The notes below the pieces were generated by a model. That model did not search any database. It had not been told where the DNA came from and worked only from the letters and a program-made list of their open reading frames with translations. Positions 47,960 through 59,255 of a DNA stretch of 64,000 nucleotides are shown here, piece after piece (the stretch's first letter is position 1; every line of letters begins with the position of its first letter). The stretch spans positions 12,516,729 through 12,580,728 of the forward strand of contig CM049314.1 of assembly GCA_026874595.1 (NCBI GenBank), read 5' to 3'. A program made the position numbers and the translations under genes. This DNA is from Sipunculus nudus. Lineage: Eukaryota; Annelida; Sipuncula; Golfingiida; Sipunculidae.

Positions 47960-48570
47960 ACACCGACGTTATCCATAACAGTCATTTCGTGTTTTTTCTG
48001 TTCTTTCCATGCAAAATTAAAGACAATTCTTCAGACACGAGAAGATCTTTAATCAAATTTTGCCTGGCAGCCAAACCACCCATGAGCACGATAACAATTG
48101 CTCCGACCCGAATCGAAGGGTGAAAAAGCCTTTTACACAATACCACTTATGGAAAACTTAATAGAGTCTACTGATACCAAAGCTTGCAGTCTCCTTTGTA
48201 CTTAGAAATTTCCTAATTCCGTCAAATAAACCAGTCCATACATTATTTTTGAAGCAGTAGAATAAAAAGCTTGCTCTAGAGCCGTTGCTGTTGAATAAGG
48301 TAAGGCACAGAGATCAGCATTAAGGGGAAGAGGGGGATGAAGAGTTTTCGAGATGCTCACAGCACCTAAAATCAGCCACCCTAACATGACAATACCACTA
48401 AGTCCTGCAGTACTACTCTTTGAGTTTGTAAAAGGAACGAATAACTGCAACACACAGAGAAGAACTGGAGCTGAACCAAGAGCTAAAGTGGCCGATGCCA
48501 GCTGGCCATACAAAAGGAAAAATCCAGAAAATCCCGTTCCAAAATCAAATGGCGGTTTAAATGGGATGAT
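47960..48570 (-). pseudogene. SLC5 transporter pseudogene 2 (internal deletion)
   Basis: Minus-strand relic of a close relative of copy B. 48130-48500 matches the C-terminal third (LASATLALGSAPVL, PFTNSKSSTAGL, LHPPLPLNADLCALPYST, then the loop and last helix), and the tail is recognisable down to about 47960. At about 48500 the sequence jumps to match the part near the QRFCSV loop and the NWxxGDFPF helix (48510-48560). About 480 bp of the gene are missing, with CCAGCTG at the junction and at both matching places in copy B (46235 and 46711). The N-terminal 230 or so codons are absent. Small frameshifts are present. It cannot code a working carrier. Confidence 0.9.
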
Positions 48571-48574
48571 GTAG

Positions 48575-48860
48575 AACGTCTATGGCTGACACGTGCGGCG
48601 GAGTGGCCTACAATAGTGATTTTAGACACAGAACGTCTATGACTGACACATGCGGTATCGTGGCCAACAACAGTTATATTCGAATATTAGATGAAGAACG
48701 CTTCTGGTTGACACGCGCGGTAGCGTGGCTAACAGCAGAAATGTTAGAAGGAGACCTTTTCTAGTTGACACGTGCGGTAGCGTGGCCAACAACAGTTTTA
48801 TTTGATTTAGATCGCTTCTGGTTGACACTTGAGGTAGCGTGGCCAACTATAGTGATATTT
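48575..48860. repeat. 57-65-bp degenerate tandem repeat, about 5 units
   Basis: A TGACACGTGCGGTAGCGTGG-like phrase recurs at 48587, 48644, 48709, 48766 and 48823, followed by CCAACAACAG in most units. Some units carry an intact CACGTG. The array abuts the broken end of SLC5 relic 2. Confidence 0.85.
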
Positions 48861-48879
48861 GACCGAGATTTAAATGTGC

Positions 48880-51179
48880 GGTAATGGCCAACGATAATCA
48901 TGTTAGAAAGGACACGGACCGTAGCTGAAATCTGCGGCAGTAATTAATTTTGCCATCTACAGTAATCAAGGATGCAATAAGCAGCCACCATCCTCAATAA
49001 AACAGCGACAGAACTTTTTGAATCACAGCAGGAAAAATCCACATTTCGATAATACAATTGTCTAGAATATGCTACGTCAGAGCCCATCCTCCTGAGAGCC
49101 GGGTTTCCTGCTTTGTTATGCTGAGTTCTTGCTTAATCATGGATTTATAATATGCTCATGTAATAGGGTCCATATCATAACGGCCAATCTAAGCCAACGT
49201 TACAAAGGTAAATTGAACACAAAAATTTAAACTGTTCACACGACTTATAAAAAAACACCGGAAAATCACCAGGCCAAGCCTGTATATGTCCGGCCAGATT
49301 ATCATTAACTTCTCCAATCGCTAGACTCATCATCTTACACATGACCTTTGTTCAATGACTTTCATGACACTAAAAGCTAACATTCACGAAAGGAAATTTA
49401 TCATCTGAAAACCAAACTGTATTTGACATAGATGAGATATTGACCCTTAACCATCGAGGGGTTCTTCCTTCAGTGACGGGTCACACAAACGTGAAGAATG
49501 AATCCAGTCATGGCTTGTCTATACTGGTTGCATAAAAGAAGTATAAGATCAAAGACAAGGTCAGCCGTTTTCAAACCACCCGGAGAACTTAGTGAAAACA
49601 TCTTAAGTTCTAAATTTGAATTCATATCCACTAAATCTAAAGTTATTGTTTCACAAAAATGCCGAAGAAGAAGCAGAGCTGACCAAGGCCAACGTCACCA
49701 GAGAACTATGACTTAGTAAATGTATTGCTAGTTCTAGTAGGGAGTATAACTAGACTATTGTTTCGATGATTTATTTTGATTTATATGGAGTATCCTGTTC
49801 AGATATTAGCATGAGAGCCTTAGTTAGAAAGCACACGTGTCTCGTTTCTTTTGTATGTTTGTTGTCTCTAAAGTAACGAAAGTTTAATGTAGATTTCAAA
49901 AGTAAAGCACCTGTTTAGTATAAGTTTCCCATGATTTTTTTTGTTTCTGGAGGCGTATCCATATCAACATTCATGTAGTAATTAGAAATCTGTATAATTC
50001 TGAGTGGTGATTGGCCAGAAGGCGAACGGGAGTTGTTATGTAAGCAAGGATATATAAGTCGTGAGTGGGACGAGATTCGGGAGAACTCGGGAGGTGAGAG
50101 ATAATGTCTACAAGCGTAGATAGTCGCACGAGAACATTGTTGAAAACATTGTGTGTATTAGATTTGGGGGAAAATGTGCAGTATTTCAACGTTATTGTGA
50201 TTACAAAAAATATTTCTGCAGATAAGAACGTGAAATTCATTCAAGGTCAAGGTCATAAGTTTCCAAGGTATCTTCAATATTGATTGGAACAATCTGTGAA
50301 TCAAAGTTTAGGGAATATAAGCAGCACTTCAAAAGATATGGTGCTAATAAGAAATCCTATATTTCTGCAGAATGGGCCTTGAAATTAAAGGGCAAGATCA
50401 TAATTTTTCAAGGTAGTCTGAAATATTGATAGGAACATATGTGAATAAAATTTGAGGGGAAAAAGGTACTACTTCAAACATTTAGGAGAGTCCATGATTC
50501 TCAAAAGCACGATTTGTTGTATCCTGGGGCGGATCCAGGATTTAGGGAATAGAAAGGTCCAACCTAGGAGGACTAATGGCAAAATCTAAAAGAAAGATCC
50601 ACAGGTCCGGAAAAGGCCGTTTCCAGGTTGCACAAATATCGTCTTAACCCCTTAAAAACGTTGTGGTGACTGAGGGGGGGGGGGGGGGGGTGAACACCCT
50701 TGACGCCTCCCCTCGATCCATTTCTGGCATTGTAGCAGAAGATAGGTCACTGTGACTAAATTTTGGATTTCGTATGAGTTTTTACCAAGATTTCCCTAAG
50801 TGTAAAGTTCTAAGTTTCTAGGTCTTACAGCTACAACTTAGGCCCTACTAACGGACAGTTACTTTGTCCAGAAGGAAGTGAACAGTCACTTGATTGGTTA
50901 AATTTCCTTGTAAACGGAATAGTACGTTCGGGAACAGGTACGCTAGGCAACGAAGCAAGAGACGTGGCTTTCCGATTGATGTCGCAGCCGAAATGTCATT
51001 ATTCATCGGGTATTCTTAAGAATAAACTAAAAACGTGTATTCGACAAGCGACAACGTGTATCCGCCGAAATCAGAGTGATATGGGTGAAGTGAGGCATAG
51101 ATTAAGTGGTATGTCACACCACTCCTAAATGTAGTCCACTAAAGCTCTGCGAAAAGGGCATTAACTTATATAACGAAAA
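48880..51179. other. Intergenic stretch, little recognised
   Basis: A poly-G run near 50678-50690 and two related AAGGTCAAGGTCATAAG-type motifs near 50245 and 50390 are the only marks. No gene is supported. Confidence 0.45.
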
Positions 51180-51720
51180 GTGTTAGGTAGGTGGCGTTAC
51201 CTGTCTGGTGTACGAAAAAAAAGTCCACAATGGATGAACATACCAAATTTCAGACAAAAACATTGAACAACTCCTGATATGTGAACAATTTTTACCCAAA
51301 GCAAGCGGACGTCAAGCAAAAAACAACTGCATGTGGCGCCACCAGTCTTGAGTACAATATTGAGGAGATCAAGATCTATGGATATGCACAATTTCAGGCC
51401 AATAGGTGAAATCACTTCTTGGAAAACGGGAAGGAATTGGCGCGACCTATCTGGTATACGAGAAAACTTGCCAAGATGGATGGACATGCTAAATTTCAGA
51501 TTTCAGACTAATACCTTGAACCACTCCTGATATATGAGCAATTTTCAACCAAAGCAAACGTTCGGATGGACGCCTTGGGAAAACGATTGCAAATGGCGCC
51601 ACCAGTATTGAGTACAGGATTGATCCAAGATCTATGTATATGCACAATTTTAGGTCAATACGACAAATCACTCCTGAGAAAAGGATATTAATTTATTCTA
51701 CGAAAAGGTGAATAAATTCT
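51180..51720 (+). repeat. GGCGCCACC-box element with cores of about 255 bp
   Basis: Two core copies: boxes near 51190 and 51439 (first type, GGTGGCGTTACC or TTGGCGCGACC followed by a CTGGTRTACGA phrase) and near 51335 and 51594 (second type, TGGCGCCACCAGT, then TTGAGTAC and ATCTATGKATATGCACAATT). The same phrases occur within the element at 19780-20030. Confidence 0.75.
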
Positions 51721-53610
51721 TTGCATGATATATGACTGACAAAAATGTATTTGCTAGCTCAGGTCATGTTAAATGGAAGCCTCATAGAATAATTAGACTT
51801 GGTAAGGGAAACGTATTTAGTAATATTTGATAATGTTGTGTTCAATGTAAATATGAGTTGTGTCGTTCAGAAGATTGGTTTATGTTTCAAGCGATGGAAC
51901 TTACTAGACTATGGTTGTTATGTTTAGCCGACTGAAGATTCTTGGGGTATAGAAGCTTCTGGGAGGCTTATTTGGTAATTTCAATGTAGAGACGCCTGTA
52001 CATTATTCGTTGACTATGACCATCCAGTTAGCTTCATAAGCATTCAAATATTTATAATTTATTTATCCTAAAAAACCCCACAAACCTCGGCTGTGCTTTC
52101 ATTAAACTGACATGTGGACTATATTTAATGACCACTTAGACCATTGTGCTAAGATCGTCAGCGCCTGTCTGAAAATACCACTGCTTATCTAAAGGAGCGT
52201 GGACTGAATTAACAGGCAGCTATCCTTCACCAGTTGTCTGCAGTTTCCATCAGCAGTTTGGGTTTTTTATTTTCTAATATCCAACAAGTGCTATTAGCAT
52301 ATTGCCATTTATAAATGGGCGACTATATAAATATCTTTTGCTTTCGTAGCAATTTATCCCATGTATAATCTTTCATCACCAAATTGTAATTTTTACCGAA
52401 GTTGTATTTAGACATTTGGTTTTTTTTTCGATACTTTTCATGAAAATGTGAAGGGAAGCAATCATTTAGTTCAGAAAAAATCGTTATGAATATGTACCTT
52501 GTTGCTTGACATTCCTGTTTTCCCCCAACGCTTTATGCATATATACTTACCTCGAGTCCTAAAAAGCATGTAGTTAACGTCTATTATCCAGAGATAGTAA
52601 AGATACCAATCAGTCGAACAAGAATATCACATTAAAGGTTAGTATCCCATTATCTGACGTCTGTGAACAATAGATAATACCTGGAATCATTTATACAGAC
52701 TGGCCGAAAAAAAGCCGGCTGTACACGGGCTGTTTGTTTCGTTTGTATCCACTTTTTTGTGACATGTGACGGCCCGCCAAAATAATGCAAACACATTCAT
52801 TGAGGACATCTGGTGGCAATTCGTACGAACCAGAGTTTTGGAATGTGCACATATACAGCAAACCACCTTGGATTTCATTTTTCTCTGTTCCTCTGGGCGC
52901 GTGTACCGCATTTACTTCAGCTTGTAGATAAGCTAGTTCATACATCTGTATGTGACACTTAGTCACACCTGTCTGATTCACTATTATAACGTCGATTTTT
53001 CAAGATGTCCTCTAACGTCGATACAAGGGGGATAGGGGTATTTATTATTATCTGTGGAAGACGAACTCATATACTTACCCCCTGGTAATCAGAGAAAAGA
53101 TTTTAATATTGGAAATTAAAACTATTGACCCATAGTTGATGAGGCACAGCTGACCAGCAGGCTATTTTAGCATAATATTCACAACAGGAATTTTATCATC
53201 TGAAAGCCATATTGAGATAAACTTCAGATGTGATCGTGAACTTAGACCCTACAACACAACAGTCGACAGGGTTCTTCTGTAAACTGAGAGTCACACATCA
53301 ACAGATTGAATCCACTCATGACTGGTCTATAAAGGTTGTAAAGGACAAAATAAAATCAAAGTTTTAAAATACACAGGGAACTTGGTTGTAACATTTTGTC
53401 TATCAAATTTGGAGACAAAATCACGTCCACAGGAAATCCTTAAGATGATGAACTATAATTTCGCAGATTTGACCTTGTAGATCAAGGAAAAAAATCACTA
53501 GTTTTTTTAACTCTTCTGAGAATATGGCAAATGCAACTGGTGTGTCAACTTTGAAGGAAAAATGTTGTTCTTCAAAAGTTATAAAGCTCATAGTGATCCT
53601 AAATGTTACA
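51721..53610. other. Intergenic stretch, nothing recognised
   Basis: No coding, RNA or clear repeat structure that I can support. Confidence 0.45.
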
Positions 53611-53614
53611 GAAG

Positions 53615-53896
53615 TGATGAAGCCTGACGACAAAGACAGATACTGGGACTGATGAAGCCTGACGACAACGACAGATGCTGGGACTGATGAAGCCTGACGA
53701 CAACGACAGATGCTGGGACTGATGAAGCCTGACGTCCACGATAGATGCTGGGACTGATGAAGCCTGACGACAACGATAGATGCTGGGACTGATGAAACCT
53801 GACGACAACGACAGATGCTGGGACTGATGAAGCCTGACGACCACGATAGATGCTGGGACTGATGAAGCCTGACGACCACGATAGATGCTGGGACTG
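53615..53896. repeat. 35-bp minisatellite, 8 units
   Basis: Tight head-to-tail array of 35-bp units made of TGATGAAGCCTGACGAC followed by AACGACAGATGCTGGGAC. Alternating units read ACAACGACAG, CCACGATAG or ACAACGATAG. The minus strand stays open in two frames with a 35-residue period, giving Ser/Gln/Arg-rich pseudo-proteins of 121 and 160 codons, so these ORFs are products of the repeat. Confidence 0.97.
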
Positions 53897-54097
53897 AAAA
53901 CAATGTTAAACATAAAATAATTACCTAACCAGGTTTTAGGAGACCAGATGGAAGCAGGACTCATTTACTTGCCTTATTTCTGTAATAGGGCAATCTTTAT
54001 CAAGAATTGATAAAACTAGTCTTGATCATAAACATATGAAGTTTTAGGACACTTGAGTAAACAATAGATTAGAAACTTAATCCATGCTGTGATTTGG

Positions 54098-54121
54098 CAA
54101 TCTATATATATATATATATAT
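54098..54121. repeat. (TA)n microsatellite
   Basis: About 12 TA units. Confidence 0.95.
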
Positions 54122-54129
54122 AGGAAAAA

Positions 54130-54660
54130 AGGCGTCAAAATCAATAAAATACATATGGCACCACTAGACTTTAGGAACTGATGAAGCTAGTCATGGTCAA
54201 TAAGGATATGAGGTTACAGGAAGCTGGATGAAACCACAGAAGACAAACTGACACCTTACCGTATTTTGGCAGTCTAAGGTATGTTAAAAAAATCGTCAAA
54301 AAATAGAAAAAAAATTCAGATGGCACCCCAGTCCCCAGGAACTGATAAAATTTGTCGTGATTAATAAGCATACGACTTTAAAAGGATACTAGATGAATCC
54401 ACAGATGTGAAACTGACACCCAGCCCTAATTTGACAAGTCCAAAAATATGGGGGAAAAGGCGTGAATATGCAGATCGCGCCACCAGTCTTCAGGAAATGT
54501 TAAAACGAATTATATTCAAAGCAATATTAATAGCAGATTTTGTATCAATTTTTCTTTTCCTTGGAGGAAGATTCTAGAAACAACAGTTACAATTTGTGCC
54601 TTGTTTAAGGAAAACCGGACGGCCGGATGACGGACAAAGAATGATCGCTATAGCTCAGAT
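54130..54660 (+). repeat. GGCGCCACC-box compound element, right end
   Basis: Degenerate cores with CACCACTAGACTTTAGGAAC and CGCGCCACCAGTCTTCAGGA, followed by a CCGGACGGCCGGATGACGG tail and TATAGCTCAGATGG. This is the tail shared with the elements at 15069-17682 and 31651. Confidence 0.65.

Positions 54661-54716
<56 letters not shown>
54661..54716. repeat. (TA)n microsatellite
   Basis: About 26 TA units directly after the element tail. Confidence 0.97.
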
Positions 54717-54720
<4 letters not shown>

Positions 54721-55598
54721 TCAACCCCCTGACCCCCAAAAAATCCAAGATGGCCGCCATCATAATAAAAAAGGCTTAGATATTGCTTTGACATTGTAAC
54801 TATCGCATCAATATGAATAATATTGGATCGATTTATAAGATTCTGAATGTGTACTGGTCATACCAACTACTCCAGGAGCTGTCCAAAGGTGAGGGAGGGT
54901 ATTCAATGTCAAGGTCAAACTTATTTACCAACCTTCAAACTTAAGAATAACATTAGACATCTTGGGTACTACGATGCCATTTATTATGTAATACGGTTTT
55001 TAAATAATCAAAAGTATTTATAATTCTCTTGGCAGAATAATATATCATAGGGACGATATAAAAATACATTACACTAAGCTGCTGTCATATGGTTTTCAAA
55101 CGGACCTTAAAGGTGACGATTCATCTACCTTTTTGAAAGATTTTCTGTATATATTAATGATCTTAAGGTAATTCTGATTTTGGAAAATTTTTATTATACC
55201 TCCGGGAGGGATTAGGAACTTGATGATCAACAATATGTTGGTAAACACAGCAATATTGACAAAAGGTGAACAAATGTAACCTAACATGGTATGTGGCATT
55301 TATGCGGAGGCAGAAAGGTTATTTATTGCAAAAGGCCATTTGCAAAACTCTCGCCTATCTGGTTTGCTGTCCGATGCCATTGTTGATTTTAACGTTTTCA
55401 GGCCTATTTTGTATAAAATCTCGAAGGGAATACCCTGAGTTTATAGAGGTCAGATAGATGATTGGGCCACTTTTATTAAAAGATGACATTGATGTACGTG
55501 TTACATATTTTACATATTGCAGATTCTCAGCTGATTTATTGCTTAGCATTAATCGTCAACATTATTAATGCGAAACAACCTTTTTGTAATTTATATTT

Positions 55599-55979
55599 GT
55601 GGTACGTAAAAAAGTAAAAAAAAAATTAAAAAGCCTTATTGATCCTGATACAGGTAAAATCTATGGCATGTTAACTATTCCAGAAAACTGGTACACTTCG
55701 AGGAGATTCAGTAGAAACCTTTGTCTGGATATCTTTGGTATTTACCTGAATATGGGAGGAAATAGGTCAGTTATTATTGTAATTGTTACAAAAAAAATTG
55801 AAAATGTCAAACAGAAAAAATATGCTGCCTTGACACAAGAAGGGCGGCCAACGAAAGATGACAATATATCTACACGTCCACAGTGGTATCAAAATCTTGA
55901 GGTGCTTGGTCCCAATTATCCGACATTAAGCTACGGGGTTCTTAAAGGTACATCATTTGAATTCGCCAGATGCTGTTAA
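55599..55979 (+). other. 126-codon ORF, unrecognised
   Basis: Opens with a very basic stretch (KKVKKKLKSL), then DPDTGKIYGML and a few aromatic-rich phrases (PRPQWYQNLEVL-like at the end). I recognise no domain, and there is no signal peptide or membrane segment. It is the most protein-like short ORF in the gene-free space but may be chance or a transposon fragment. Confidence 0.2.
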
Positions 55980-56689
55980 CATGTATACACTAATATCATT
56001 TTTTACGGACCGCACTAGTATGTGCCTTTATGTTTAATAAATGTATTTTTTATGGGGAAATGGTACCATGCAATACCGAATGAGTTGGTAAGACATCCGA
56101 TGTTTTCCTCCTGTGATAGTAAAAGCATGAATCGCAATATGGGCTGGTCAGGTTGAGGATCGCAATCTCGGCTGGACTAAACTGCGATTACAATCTGGGC
56201 TCTCCTGGCAGCTCTATATTTCTAATCTTACCTCTCACCACACTGGAATGCCAAGTTATTATATCTTGTTTGTCTGTCTGTTCTTTTGTCTGCTGGAAAC
56301 ATTAATAAAAAAGTTATAAACATATTTTGATGAAACTTTAGGATAGCTTGGCAGTGATATAAGGAAAAAGGAGGAATGACCAAAATCACCATCTTGTTTA
56401 AAAAAAAAAAATTCTGCAGTTCTGACCATACCATACGAGGGTTATGAGCTGTCTTGGCGGACACCTGCACTCTCGGAGTGCAAATTTCATTATGTACGTC
56501 GATGTAGTAGGAACATTGAGGGAGTAAAATATAACATATTATTTAGTAAGAGCAGGCTGTTGAGTGTTTACAGTTCTCATTCAATATCTGATCTTTTATC
56601 TTACCAAAACTCGCAATTAACACAAATAATGAACGACCGTAAGTGGTTATTTTATTACCATATTGGTACATGATATTATGGAAATGCTA

Positions 56690-57375
56690 AAGGAAATCCA
56701 GAATATAAATGATTCAGTTCAAGTGAAACAGTGATTGAACATTACATGACCGGATAAAATATTTGTAAAGTTCTTAGATACCAAGAACTACTTCATTAAT
56801 AAAACCAGATGTATGTCTTGAGGTAAATCCCTTATTCTACGTATTTTGTGTTTAGGACAGTTACAAACATAATATAATGACCATGCTGTTAACCATAATA
56901 CATGTTCACCCACTAACATGCATCCGAAAGAATTAATACTGAATGCAAAATATTGTAAACCAGACAAAACAGGTACAAAATGTAAAATTTTCAGTAAGCT
57001 ATCACAATTCTGCTAATCATTTAATCTATATGTCTTACTAATGTTGATTTATGGAAACAAGGAGGACATTTTTAAAAGCATATATGATTGACTGATTCAA
57101 GGTCTGCTCAAAAAGCAGATGGTTGCAGCATTGTTATTGATATCACATAATAATTTATGATAGGAAAACCTACCCTATGAAATCCAGATGACTAAGTTCA
57201 AGTGAAACAGTTGATGAACAATACATGAACTGATACAATATTTGTAAAGTTCTTGGATACCAAGAACTGCTTTATTAAGAAACCAGACGTATGTCTTTAA
57301 GTATAATTCTATGTATTTTGTGTTTGAAGCATTGTTATTGGTATCATATAATAATTCATGATAGGAAACCTAACC
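56690..57375. repeat. Local tandem duplication of about 190 bp
   Basis: The segments at about 56690-56866 and 57178-57330 share TTCAAGTGAAACAGT, ATATTTGTAAAGTTCTT, ATACCAAGAACT and GTATTTTGTGTTT. A second shared piece (TTGTTATTGATATCA, then TTATGATAGGAAA) occurs at about 57131 and 57332, so the whole unit is arranged in tandem. Confidence 0.75.
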
Positions 57376-57379
57376 TACG

Positions 57380-59250
57380 GGTTTGTTTTCATGACCAGAT
57401 GCATGATGAATACCCATAATAATAAGTTATAGTATACAATATGTATAGAACACAGTAAGCCTTTACGCTTCACACAGAAGCAATATTAGTATGCAATTAA
57501 CAATTCCTTTTCAACAGGAATTATTACGAAAACAAAATGAGCAAATAAAGAATTATAATAAACATTGCCTCCTTAAAGGTTAAACCTACCCAGAATGCAC
57601 GAGCTAAAACATTCTGGAGTTACATCACATGATGTCCAACGAGTGTAATAATCTATAAATGAAAGATAATTCGTCTTGATTGGACGGTACAGGGAAGCAA
57701 GATTGGACATCAAAACAAATTTAAACATAAATGGGAAATGCAAATATATACACAGTTGAAAAAGTATTTGTTTATATTGTACAATCTTGGTCTAAGGCTA
57801 TTGAAACATGAAGAATTCAATGTAGGTCCAAAAATGTTAAAGAAGGTGTTTTCATTAGAAGAGTGCATATACACAAATATGAAATGTTGGCGAATATAAA
57901 AGTAAATTCATGTACACAAAACGTACACTCTTATACTAATAATGTACAATCTTGGTTCAGAGTTGAATGAAAATACATCCCAGGAATGAAAGAATAAACA
58001 CTAGGTTATAAAATAGCTAGGATTATCGAACTGGGAAAATATTGGAGACGAACTGTGAGGCTGTGACCTGACTATCGTGTACATAAAACTGTCACTCTCA
58101 GCTCGGTCTGCTAGTTGCATTATTGGTTATCACATTATTATAATAATCAATTTATCTTGACAAATGTATGAGACAAGCTTGATCTATGGTAGCATATTTA
58201 CGTATTTACAGATAATAATAGTAATTATTGGGCACATTTGGTCGTGAGGTCCCTGTCAGATAAGCAGGGACGGACATGATAGCTATTTCGAGGTTTTTCA
58301 GTGGTCCAGTTGTATCAATATAGACATAGCTATATTAAATCCATCAAACCTTAATTTCGATTGCTCTTAATCTAAAGTAAATATGAAATGTTATGATGTA
58401 CGATGTAATTACAGTCCTGGAATGTAGTCCTTAGAATAAAAATTATGTGTCAGAATTATTCTAAAAAATCACAGTCATTAATGGCTTTTTTTAAATTACC
58501 AAGACTTGGTTAACATCCCAGTCTGCTCCTACAATTAGGTCAAATATTTACCACATATTGAGTGCATATCTTAAGTCTATGATATTATATATGGAGGTAC
58601 AATCTGTGAATGATTTTGCAACAAGCACCTGTATTGTAGATATTTGGGCATGTGAAAATTAGCCCATAATGCAGAACAAATTAATAATAAGGGGCGGATA
58701 CATGCTTTTATAAAGGGAGGGGGGGGGGGGCAGAGTTGGGATCAGGGGATTATGGACACCCCCCCCCCCCCCAAGTGTTGAATTTTCTTGTGAACCTTTA
58801 GGCTGTAATGGCACAATATGGGAAAGTTTTTAGCGTGGTACGAAATCCGGCTGTTTTTCGATATTAAGCGCTTAGTTTTCTATTTTCAATGCAGATATTT
58901 TTGGTCGATAAAATTTGACGCATGCTCGCTGCCCCCCCCCCCCCCCCCCCCCATACGTCCCTACACTTGGAGTAGATATCAGAACAACAGAATAAATTCT
59001 ACATTTTTGTGAAAGGTGTGTCTGAAAATTTAGAAAAAAAATGGTGATCACTCGTGGAGTTAGAATTGTGTCATTATCACACTATATACTGGGTGGTTTA
59101 TAAATTAATAACTGCTTGGTCATATTTACGTATAATGTACAAGTATATGAGTCTGGAGCTGCCTGGAAAGAAATGCTAAGTACACATAGGGTATACTGTG
59201 GAACACTCATTGTCTAATCGATAAACGAAGATATTATGTAAATATTTAAC
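57380..59250. other. 3' flank of SLC5 copy C, simple repeats only
   Basis: Poly-G and poly-C runs near 58720-58735, 58758-58772 and 58932-58951, otherwise AT-rich. No gene is supported. The poly-G/C tracts are possible assembly weak points. Confidence 0.5.
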
Positions 59251-59255
59251 TACAT

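Noticed and set aside
53421-53964. Two overlapping minus-strand ORFs of 160 and 121 codons rich in Ser, Gln and Val
   Set aside because: They are readings of the 35-bp minisatellite in two frames; the periodicity explains the lack of stops.
54596-54799. ORF with a YIYIYI stretch, also similar ones near 43069-43413 and 63521-63724
   Set aside because: Translated TA microsatellites.
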